NCBI GenBank assembly: GCA_012270805.1
Contig: JAAXHR010000137.1
Location: 1,017-7,683, forward strand
DNA: 6,667 nt
From: Dehalococcoidia bacterium
GTDB taxonomy: Bacteria; Chloroflexota; Dehalococcoidia; Lucifugimonadales; Lucifugimonadaceae
Reading direction: 5' to 3'
This document shows positions 1 through 6,118 of this stretch, piece by piece (position 1 is the stretch's first letter; each line of letters begins with the position of its first letter). The notes under the pieces are model-generated. The model was given only the letters and a program-made list of their open reading frames with translations, was not told the origin of the DNA and did no database searches. A program made the position numbers and the translations under genes.

Positions 1-462
1 GAAGCCATCGCTGCCGAATGGCTGGCGACTCTCAACGTCAGAGTCAGTCTCGACCTCTCGCCATACTCTGAGCACCGACCGAATCTTGTGAACCTGTCGT
101 TCAACCAGATCCAGTACCGGACCTGTGGCGACAGCTTCTCGGCATTGAGCGTCGACCTGCCGAAGTCGAACGAGACGACCTCACACAAGATCGGCGGCAC
201 TATCTGTGCCGCGAGCATCTTGCCAAGATGGGACGAGATCTTCGATCAGATGACGAAGGAACTCGATCGGCGCAAGCGAACCGAACTCGCCATCGAGCAT
301 TTCGACTACGCACGTGAAGTCTCGATTAACGTCGGTGTGAACGAAACACCAGCGTTCAACACGTTCGACGGCTCCAAAATCCTGGACTGGCCCATCCCAC
401 CGCAGATGTGCATCGGCGGTTGCGGCTGGTTCAACCTCGAAGAAGTCGACTGGCAGCCATAG
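1..462 (+). CDS. Substrate-binding protein of a Dpp/Opp-type ABC transporter (family 5), C-terminal part, cut by left edge
   Basis: The reading frame is open from the first base to a TAG stop, giving 153 residues that continue off the left edge; the GTG at 88 is internal and not a start. Fragment residues 2-17 (AIAAEWLATLNVRVSL) resemble the segment near the C-terminal lobe of family-5 binding proteins where a helix leads into 'iGi.v.v'. Residues 78-93 (DEIFDQMTKELDRRKR) fit the typical 'D..i..a..e.D..kR' helix that precedes the last lobe strands. Such proteins sit outside the cytoplasmic membrane, bind the solute and deliver it to the DppB/DppC channel; a gene order of binding protein then two permeases is usual for this class and is seen here. 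The signal peptide and most of the binding pocket lie outside the window, so the substrate cannot be inferred. An odd detail is the MCIGGC segment (residues 136-141) close to the C terminus, with two cysteines three residues apart. Family assignment is fairly sure, specificity unknown. Confidence 0.8.
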   Translation, partial: EAIAAEWLATLNVRVSLDLSPYSEHRPNLVNLSFNQIQYRTCGDSFSALSVDLPKSNETTSHKIGGTICAASILPRWDEIFDQMTKELDRRKRTELAIEHFDYAREVSINVGVNETPAFNTFDGSKILDWPIPPQMCIGGCGWFNLEEVDWQP

Positions 463-521
463 CGCGTAACTGGTCAATCATGGGATGCCGCATTGCCAAA
501 ATTCGACGTCTCATCCGCCAT

Positions 522-550
522 GTAGGGGCAGGTTTGAAACCTGCCCCTAC
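522..550. repeat. Perfect 29-bp palindrome between binding-protein and permease genes
   Basis: The left arm GTAGGGGCAGGTTT (522-535) is exactly complementary to the right arm (537-550), with a single central G at 536. As RNA it could fold into a GC-rich stem of about 13 pairs with a minimal loop. No run of T follows on either strand, so it does not look like an intrinsic terminator. The form (short, perfect, intergenic, GC-rich arms flanking an A/T core) is that of dispersed REP-like palindromes; I saw only this copy in the window. It lies 59 bp after the binding-protein stop and 23 bp before the permease start. In other importers, such as the malE-malF junction of enteric bacteria, a REP hairpin at this point stabilises the upstream binding-protein message. 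A similar effect here is inference. Confidence 0.85.
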
Positions 551-555
551 CATTA

Positions 556-571
556 CCGTTAATCCGTTAAC
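556..571. repeat. Tandem 8-bp repeat just upstream of the permease start
   Basis: Two adjacent copies, CCGTTAAT (556-563) and CCGTTAAC (564-571), end two bases before the ATG at 574. The same bases also contain a small inverted repeat, GTTAA (558-562) and TTAAC (567-571). They occupy the place where a ribosome binding site would be expected, and no purine-rich Shine-Dalgarno sequence is present. This could be a protein-binding site or chance; the element is too short to decide. Confidence 0.35.
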
Positions 572-573
572 CG

Positions 574-1509
574 ATGCGTAGTTTCCTAGCCCGCCGAGTT
601 TTATATGGGATCATCGCGATCCTCGGCGCGTTGCTAGTGATCTTCGTCCTCTCACGCCTCTCAGGCGACCCTTTGGATCTGTACTTGGACGAGTACGGCG
701 GCGCATTGGCCGAAGAGACCCGCGAACGATTCAGAAAAGAACTCGCCCTCGACCAACCAGTTGTCATCCAGTACGTCATCTGGGTCGGTCGGTATCTGCG
801 GGGCCAATACGGCGACAGTCTGATCCACCAACGCCCCGTCCTCACGGTTGTCCAAGAACGATTTTGGACGTCGATACAACTCGGTGTAATCGCTTGGACC
901 TTCGGAACAATTCTCGGCGTACCGTTGGGCATCGTCTCTGCCGTGCAAAGAGGGAGGTTGCTCGATTACATCGCCAGAGGGATAGCGCTTGTCGGACAAG
1001 CCGCGCCTGTCTTCTGGGTCGGCATCATGGCGATCCTCGTGTTTTCCGGCGAACTTGAATGGTTACCATCCGGAACGCGCGGAGACGGATTCGCAGTGAG
1101 GAACTACATACTGCCCTCAATCGTCCTTGGTTGGCTGCCCGCAGCCGCGTATCTCCGATTGACGCGTTCATCAATGTTGGAGGTACTGGAATCGGAATAT
1201 GTAAAGTTCGCGCGCGCCAAAGGCGTTGACTACAACCGCGTCATCTGGAAACACGCCTTTCGCAACGCGGTCATTCCACCGCTCACGCTCTCGGGTTTGA
1301 TACTTATCGGATTCATCAACGGCACTACGGTCATCGAAACCGTCTTCTCGTGGCCCGGTCTCGGACGCGTAGCCGTTCAAGCCGTACAAGGCAACGACTT
1401 CCCACTCATCTCAGCGATAACGTTTTTGACCGTCGTACTTTACGTGGTGGTCGTACTGACAATGGATGTTCTGTACGCGATATTGGACCCGAGGATTCGT
1501 TACGCATAA
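574..1509 (+). CDS. DppB-type ABC transporter permease
   Basis: This 311-residue protein is a typical-length inner-membrane channel subunit of a dipeptide/oligopeptide-type importer and would pair with the DppC-type protein encoded next. Six membrane segments can be read at roughly residues 9-29, 98-124, 135-157, 179-196, 235-257 and 279-303, with a periplasmic-type domain of about 70 residues after the first (SGDPLDLYL at 30-38, then a helical stretch ending near RPVLTVV). The cytoplasmic EAA coupling loop is intact: EYVKFARAKG at 208-217, followed by the usual RNAVIPPLT at 230-238. The C terminus carries the family signature DPRIRYA (305-311). The ATG at 574 gives the standard N terminus (basic residues before segment 1), although no Shine-Dalgarno sequence precedes it. 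It is the first of two tightly linked permease genes and follows the binding-protein gene after 111 bp, most likely in one operon. The transported compound cannot be told from the permease. Confidence 0.95.
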   Translation: MRSFLARRVLYGIIAILGALLVIFVLSRLSGDPLDLYLDEYGGALAEETRERFRKELALDQPVVIQYVIWVGRYLRGQYGDSLIHQRPVLTVVQERFWTSIQLGVIAWTFGTILGVPLGIVSAVQRGRLLDYIARGIALVGQAAPVFWVGIMAILVFSGELEWLPSGTRGDGFAVRNYILPSIVLGWLPAAAYLRLTRSSMLEVLESEYVKFARAKGVDYNRVIWKHAFRNAVIPPLTLSGLILIGFINGTTVIETVFSWPGLGRVAVQAVQGNDFPLISAITFLTVVLYVVVVLTMDVLYAILDPRIRYA

Positions 1510-1515
1510 CCCGCG

Positions 1516-2451
1516 ATGGCAAGCCGACCACAGTCAAGAACGCTCAGCGATGCGGCATCGGCACCGACGTCCGTCAACCGGCGGCACGCGTTAGGTTGGT
1601 TGGGCTACGGTTTCTACATCCTTCGTCGTTGGCCAATCATTCCGGCATTAATAATCCTTACCTTGATCGTGTTCGCCATCTTTGCAGATCAGATTGCGCC
1701 TCACGATCCTCTCGCTTACATCTCCCTCACCGACAGAAACACATCGCCATTTTCGACTGGTGAATCGGGTCAGTTCTACATTCTAGGCACTGATAACATC
1801 GCCCGCGACGTTTTGAGCCGAATCATCCACGGCGCACGTATCTCGGCGTTGGTTGTCGTTGTTTCGATTTCGGTAGGTGTGACGGTTGGCACAGCTTGTG
1901 GATTGGTTGCCGGTTATTTCGGTCGCCATATCGACGAGATAATTATGCGCATAGTAGACGTATGGGCAGCGTTGCCGTTTATCATGCTTGCACTCATCGT
2001 CGTTAGCATTTTCGGACAAGACCTCAGAATCTTGATTGCGCTGCTCGCTCTGATATCGTGGCCCGGCGCGGTGCGCTTAGTCAGAGCCCAGACGTTGAGC
2101 CTGCGAGAATCCGATTACGTGCAGTTCGCACGTATCGCTGGAGCGCCTTCGAGTCGGATACTCCTGCGTCATATCCTCCCCGGCGTCATCAACATCGTCG
2201 TCGTAAGTGCCACCCTGGGAGTCGGCGGCATCATCCTGACTGAGGCGACGCTGAGCTACTTGGCCGTAGGCATCCCTCCACCTACTCCAGCTTGGGGGGC
2301 GATGGTAGCCAACGGCCGTGAGTACATCGACGATGCTTGGTGGGTTTCCGCCATCCCCGGCATGGCCATATTCCTAGTGGTGATGGCTGGCAACTTCCTC
2401 GGCGACTGGATGCGTGACCGGTGGGACCCGAATTTGCGGCAGCTGGATTAG
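1516..2451 (+). CDS. DppC-type ABC transporter permease
   Basis: This is the second channel subunit of the importer, also 311 residues. A basic N-terminal extension of about 38 residues leads into membrane segment 1 (about 41-58). It is followed by the DppC hallmark before segment 2, GTDNIARDVLSRIIHGAR (91-108), then segments at about 108-134, 150-167, 171-188, 224-246 and 277-296. The EAA loop is intact: SDYVQFARIAGAPSSRILLR (199-218), leading to HILP at 219-222. The conserved periplasmic loop TEATLSYLAVGIPPPTPAWG (242-261) and the end motif GDWMRDRWDPNLRQ (296-309) are both present. The start ATG lies 6 bp after the upstream permease's stop, so the two are almost certainly co-transcribed and probably translationally coupled; no Shine-Dalgarno sequence is visible. 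Everything needed for an active half-channel is present, in contrast to the related gene that follows. Confidence 0.95.
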   Translation: MASRPQSRTLSDAASAPTSVNRRHALGWLGYGFYILRRWPIIPALIILTLIVFAIFADQIAPHDPLAYISLTDRNTSPFSTGESGQFYILGTDNIARDVLSRIIHGARISALVVVVSISVGVTVGTACGLVAGYFGRHIDEIIMRIVDVWAALPFIMLALIVVSIFGQDLRILIALLALISWPGAVRLVRAQTLSLRESDYVQFARIAGAPSSRILLRHILPGVINIVVVSATLGVGGIILTEATLSYLAVGIPPPTPAWGAMVANGREYIDDAWWVSAIPGMAIFLVVMAGNFLGDWMRDRWDPNLRQLD

Positions 2452-2504
2452 TTGGTTATGAGAAACGTTCTGATGATGAAAACCGATCAGGATTCGGTCG
2501 GATC

Positions 2505-2518
2505 ATGCAAGTTTGCAT
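2505..2518. repeat. Short inverted repeat in the permease-to-fusion gap
   Basis: ATGCAA (2505-2510) and TTGCAT (2513-2518) are perfect inverted arms separated by GT. It lies in the 135-bp gap between the DppC-type gene and the 690-residue gene. With a 2-base centre it is more likely a DNA-level symmetric site than an RNA hairpin. A 6-bp dyad of this kind can arise by chance. Confidence 0.3.
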
Positions 2519-2525
2519 TCCCAGC

Positions 2526-2553
2526 TTACTGATCCGGAACTCACGATCAGTAA
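2526..2553. promoter_or_regulatory. 9-bp dyad (candidate operator or RNA hairpin) upstream of the fused permease gene
   Basis: TTACTGATC (2526-2534) and GATCAGTAA (2545-2553) are perfect inverted arms separated by 10 bases. The centres of the arms are 19 bp apart, close to two helical turns, as expected for a dimeric regulator; as RNA it would form a 9-pair stem with a 10-base loop. No T-run follows, so it is not a standard terminator. It ends 33 bp before the GTG start at 2587. The same gap holds four GATC tetramers between 2484 and 2548. No convincing promoter pair was found, so regulation is inferred from symmetry and position only. Confidence 0.4.
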
Positions 2554-2586
2554 TGAAGAACGTGCCGTACCGTTTGACATAGCATT

Positions 2587-4659
2587 GTGAAATCCGTCCT
2601 GAAAGTATTTGACGGCTGGCAAGCGGTACCCGCCGGCATCATTGCCATCTACTGCTTTTTGGGTATTTTTGGCCCCGTATTAGCGCCCTTCAGCCCGGAA
2701 AAACCCGACCTCAGGCATCGACTTTGCCCCCCATTAGCTATTGACGCGCTAGCAACGTCGCAAAACCCACCAATCAGTGCACGGAATTGCAGCCCTGCCA
2801 ATATGTTCGGCACAGATCATCTCGGCCGCGATATCTTCTCAAGACTGTTGCACGGTGCCAGGACTTCTTTATGGGTCGTCGGTTCCAGCGTCGTTATAGG
2901 CGCAGTCCTAAGCAGCGTTATAGGTGCAGTCATCAATGGTTGGTCTCCAAAACTCCGATTGATTGCTTATCTGATAGGAAGCGTCACTATCGTGCCGTTC
3001 GCCATCTTCGTACTTTCTCAACCTCACACGCTGTACATATTCGGTGTGATCAATTCGACCGAAGTTGCTGGCCACGCCGTGGGATGGTCCGCCATCGTAG
3101 CATTTTCCAGCGTCGCGACAGTGTCAACGTTCGCCGTCCTCGCCATTGCCTACCAATATGACGACACATGTCGCCGCTCCTGGCTTACGAACAATGATGC
3201 CGATGGAGCGGCCAAGAGTTTCTGCCGACAACTCCACACGCAGATTATCGCTTTGGCACCTTGGATCGGATTTGCAGCAATTGCAAATGCCGCATTGATT
3301 TTCCTCCCCTCAGCATCGTCAGCCGTTCAGACCTCCGCAATCACATGGACATTCGAACCCGCATATGCGTTTGAACACATCGGCATGTTCAGTCCTTTCC
3401 TGCCGATGGTTTTGTTCCCGATAGGCTTTGTGACATTCGGGGCATGGTGGTTTGTGCGTCATATTCTGGGCAGGTTCATAACGACCTCGAAATCCTCATT
3501 GGGGTCGGCACAAAGCGTCGCCGATGGTGCAGAAGAGTTTTCGACCGAAGAAGAGTCAAATCACTTTGAATCCCGGACATCTGGAAACGACGGAAACGAT
3601 ACCTTGGCCGAGTCCGGTTCGAGCGTGAAAAGACGGCGTTGGATGATGGTCGTAATCGCCATAGTTGCAGTAACCGCTGGGGTCCGCTTTGGGGTTGCCG
3701 AAGCGATACCAATCGTCAGGGAGCTCACGCAAGATTATGCTGGGAATTACGAAAGTGCATTGACGAAGTCTTTGCAAGAACGGATAAAGACGTGGGATTG
3801 CGCGAATGAGCTGAGTTCAAAATTGATGACCTTGAGACCGTCGGCGTTCGAACAGCCCGAAATTGAAGCAAGCCAACGTTGCCTAGACCTGTATTACCAG
3901 CATCGTAACGCGCCATCTCACCGATTGACCATCGCCTACGCTCTACAATTCGTGCCGCAAACATTGACACTCGCACTGATCGGATCTATCGTCTCTGCCG
4001 TTCTGTGTTCCGTTGCTTCAGCGTCTACCCGTCCTGTGAGAAGAGTGCTGGAGATTTGCGTCTTTTTGGTCGGGTTGATCGGATTGACGATGACGTTCGG
4101 AATTACCGGGTGGTCTTCAGCCGTATCGCTATGGTTCAGTGCCGCCGATTTGGCAATCTCACGAGCCCTCTACATCGTTCGAGACTTCTCCGTCGCACTA
4201 GGCATCTCCTATTTGACGATAGCTATATCGAAGCCAAGCATCCGATTCGCAACCGCAGTTCCAAAGCTTGATGCTCTGTCCAATTGGGCGTCCTTTTTCG
4301 TCCCTTGCGTATTGTTAACTTCAGGATTGCTCACTCTGTTTCACTACCGCTTCCCTGCTAACTTCCTGTTTTACGACGACAATTTGGGAGTGATCGCTAA
4401 CCCGTCAATGGAGCAAATCTACATTGGAGGCGGTTCACCGATACGCAACTGGTTATGGACCTATTGGTTCGCGTTGATTGGCTACGCCACGATAGTCTTC
4501 GGGGTTTTTGCCGCGGCGATTTGGGGATTTAGGCTATTTGTTAGGAGTGGCACAAACAGCGTCGACCAAACGCCTGTCAGTCCAAATAATCCATCTCTGG
4601 ACGCAGATCCCAGCGAATCGAGTCAGGCGGATCCACATTCTTTGCCCACTCCTCCATGA
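2587..4659 (+). CDS. Fused double permease-like membrane protein (DppC-like + DppB-like halves) with degenerate coupling loops
   Basis: This 690-residue membrane protein is about twice the length of a single Dpp permease. The first half is clearly DppC-derived: segment 1 (about 14-33), APFSPEKPDLRHRLCPP (33-49), and the hallmark FGTDHLGRDIFSRLLHGAR (74-92) leading into segment 2. Later segments are near 124-144, 166-188, 223-239 and 271-290. Where the EAA loop should be, only a vague DADGAAKSF (204-212) remains and the following 'LP' is missing. An acidic, Ser-rich linker (about 299-348) ends in KRRR (348-351). A second six-segment half follows, near 352-369, 451-478, 487-505, 536-547, 567-584 and 623-649. 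Its FVPQTLTLAL (455-464) resembles the DppB pre-segment-2 motif, but it has no EAA loop. The tail (654-690) is hydrophilic and rich in Pro, Ser and Asp. The start is GTG at 2587; an in-frame stop at 2575-2577 excludes an earlier start, and no ribosome site is evident. It follows the DppC-type gene by 135 bp and overlaps the convergent sulfatase gene by 83 bp. The long open frame argues for a maintained gene. Its role is unknown; a non-catalytic partner of the importer is one inference. Confidence 0.8.
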   Translation: MKSVLKVFDGWQAVPAGIIAIYCFLGIFGPVLAPFSPEKPDLRHRLCPPLAIDALATSQNPPISARNCSPANMFGTDHLGRDIFSRLLHGARTSLWVVGSSVVIGAVLSSVIGAVINGWSPKLRLIAYLIGSVTIVPFAIFVLSQPHTLYIFGVINSTEVAGHAVGWSAIVAFSSVATVSTFAVLAIAYQYDDTCRRSWLTNNDADGAAKSFCRQLHTQIIALAPWIGFAAIANAALIFLPSASSAVQTSAITWTFEPAYAFEHIGMFSPFLPMVLFPIGFVTFGAWWFVRHILGRFITTSKSSLGSAQSVADGAEEFSTEEESNHFESRTSGNDGNDTLAESGSSVKRRRWMMVVIAIVAVTAGVRFGVAEAIPIVRELTQDYAGNYESALTKSLQERIKTWDCANELSSKLMTLRPSAFEQPEIEASQRCLDLYYQHRNAPSHRLTIAYALQFVPQTLTLALIGSIVSAVLCSVASASTRPVRRVLEICVFLVGLIGLTMTFGITGWSSAVSLWFSAADLAISRALYIVRDFSVALGISYLTIAISKPSIRFATAVPKLDALSNWASFFVPCVLLTSGLLTLFHYRFPANFLFYDDNLGVIANPSMEQIYIGGGSPIRNWLWTYWFALIGYATIVFGVFAAAIWGFRLFVRSGTNSVDQTPVSPNNPSLDADPSESSQADPHSLPTPP

Positions 4660-6106
4660 GCTCCTGCTCGCGTTTGAGCACTTGCATACGCTCTCGGATA
4701 TGATCTGGGTCCCAACCGTCCAAAATCCGATCCATCAACTCATCCCTCACTCCCCTGCAACTCGGGTCCCGCGCCCTATCGACCAATTCCTGCGGATCTT
4801 CCGCAAGGTTGAACAGTTGCGGCTCAAAACTATGGTAATAGTTGAGTTTCCAATCACCTGACCTCACCATCCGATTCTGAACCCCTCCAGGCCGAGCATG
4901 AACGTCTGCACCACCCAGATTTGCGGACATCCCTGAACCTACCGACGAGTCGTTCATGCAGTACTCGCTGAATACCGCGTCTTTCCACTCGGCATTTTCG
5001 GGATCGTTGATGAGGTCAATTACACTCATTCCGTGCGACTGCGGCAAGGGCTCAGCACCCGTAGCATCGAGAAGGGTCGCCGCCAAATCGAATTGATCGA
5101 TCGGTGTGTCTATGACTTTGCCCGCGTCGAGGTGGCCCGGCCACGAAACTATCGCCGGGACGAGCGCCGCATCCTCGTAAAACGTCTGCTTCCACCACAA
5201 CCCGTGCTCGCCCATCTGCTCGCCGTGATCTGACGTGTAGACGATGATCGTGTTATCCATGTAGCCATTGGAATCAAGTGCATCGAGAATTTCGCCGATC
5301 AACTGATCTGTACGATCACACAAAGCCCAATAAGCAACGCGGGCCCGGATGATCTCCTCGTCAGTAACCTCAACGATGCCAGTGCGCTCGCGCCACCACT
5401 GAATGTACGGATGGCAATCTTCTATAGGTTCGGCTGGGATATTTGGCATCCCAACACGACCTTCATACTTGTCAAAATCGACGGCCCGTGCGACGAAAGG
5501 TTGGTGCGGAAGCATTAAACCAATCGACAAACATAGCGGCGAATCATCCAAACCCGACCGTCGCGTGATCCCCTTATTGTTGATGTAATCGACCGCCGAC
5601 TGGGTCACATACTCGTCGTGCACTTCGTAGGCGCTTTGCCCTCTGCCCGACGCTTCCAAACTGACACGAGCCGGCCCCGCAGTCCCGTGTAACTGCCCAT
5701 GATCGACGGGCCGAGGGCTACCGGGATAGTTGGGACTATGATCTCCCACGTAGCGCCGAGAAAAGCCGTGCAACTGGTCAGGTCCGTTGTAGTGCATCCT
5801 TCCGATCTGAACCGGATCGTATCCAGCTGCGCCTAGCGAATGAGCGTAGGTGGGAACTGCCGAACTCAGTATCTGATCGTTCGTCCAAACTTCGGTCTCA
5901 AACGGGTATCGGCCCGTAACCAGAGCCGTCCGTGACGGCACACATATCGGTGAACCACAGTAGGCTCCAGTGAAGATCGCACCGTTTGCCGCCAATCTGT
6001 CGAGATTCGGCGTCTCGACAACCTGATCCCCGTAGGCTCCGATGACCGCCGGATTGTGCTGGTCGGATTGAATGTAGACGATGTTGGGGCGCGCGTTGTC
6101 GGTCAT
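4577..6106 (-). CDS. Type I sulfatase (formylglycine-dependent), predicted cytoplasmic
   Basis: This 509-residue protein of the alkaline-phosphatase superfamily would hydrolyse sulfate esters (or possibly sulfamates) on an unknown organic substrate. The catalytic signature is complete: C55-V-P-S-R59 followed by T64-G-R66, in which C55 would be oxidised to formylglycine by a maturation enzyme not encoded here. Metal- and substrate-site residues of the fold are visible: SDQH at 14-17, GRMHYNG at 102-108 (H105), LPHQPF at 199-204 (H201), and SDHGEQMGEHGLWWK at 292-306 (D293, H294, K306). The N terminus enters the first core strand at once (NIVYIQSDQ, 8-16) with no signal peptide or lipobox, so the enzyme should act in the cytoplasm. 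The ATG at 6106 is preceded only by a weak purine stretch (AAGAGA). The gene follows the ATPase gene by 12 bp and is very likely in the same operon, which suggests desulfation after import. The SDQH form is common in the choline-sulfatase/N-sulfatase-like branch, but the substrate cannot be named. Confidence 0.95.
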   Translation of the reverse strand: MTDNARPNIVYIQSDQHNPAVIGAYGDQVVETPNLDRLAANGAIFTGAYCGSPICVPSRTALVTGRYPFETEVWTNDQILSSAVPTYAHSLGAAGYDPVQIGRMHYNGPDQLHGFSRRYVGDHSPNYPGSPRPVDHGQLHGTAGPARVSLEASGRGQSAYEVHDEYVTQSAVDYINNKGITRRSGLDDSPLCLSIGLMLPHQPFVARAVDFDKYEGRVGMPNIPAEPIEDCHPYIQWWRERTGIVEVTDEEIIRARVAYWALCDRTDQLIGEILDALDSNGYMDNTIIVYTSDHGEQMGEHGLWWKQTFYEDAALVPAIVSWPGHLDAGKVIDTPIDQFDLAATLLDATGAEPLPQSHGMSVIDLINDPENAEWKDAVFSEYCMNDSSVGSGMSANLGGADVHARPGGVQNRMVRSGDWKLNYYHSFEPQLFNLAEDPQELVDRARDPSCRGVRDELMDRILDGWDPDHIRERMQVLKREQELMEEWAKNVDPPDSIRWDLRPEMDYLD

Positions 6107-6118
6107 ATCTCTTGGGAG

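Noticed and set aside
181..477. Minus-strand frame opposite the binding-protein gene
   Set aside because: It lies antisense to a recognisable family-5 binding-protein segment and has no motif of its own.
522..550. Palindrome as an intrinsic terminator of the binding-protein gene
   Set aside because: The stem is strong but no T-run follows on either strand, and the downstream permease genes are expected to be in the same operon.
2574..2579. TTGACA, a perfect -35 hexamer upstream of the fused permease gene
   Set aside because: A -10 at 17 bp spacing would fall inside the coding region (about 2597-2602), where no TATAAT-like sequence is present; the start would have to be re-assigned downstream into the first membrane segment.
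2553..2582. Short upstream frame ATG AAG AAC ... TAG (9 codons) that could be a leader peptide
   Set aside because: It has no ribosome site and no run of regulatory codons; a frame this short is expected by chance.
2587..4659. Foreign origin or decay of the fused gene judged from lower GC
   Set aside because: Hand counts of single 60-base lines gave about 45-50% here against 50-65% in the DppB-type gene; the ranges meet and too few lines were counted to support a claim.
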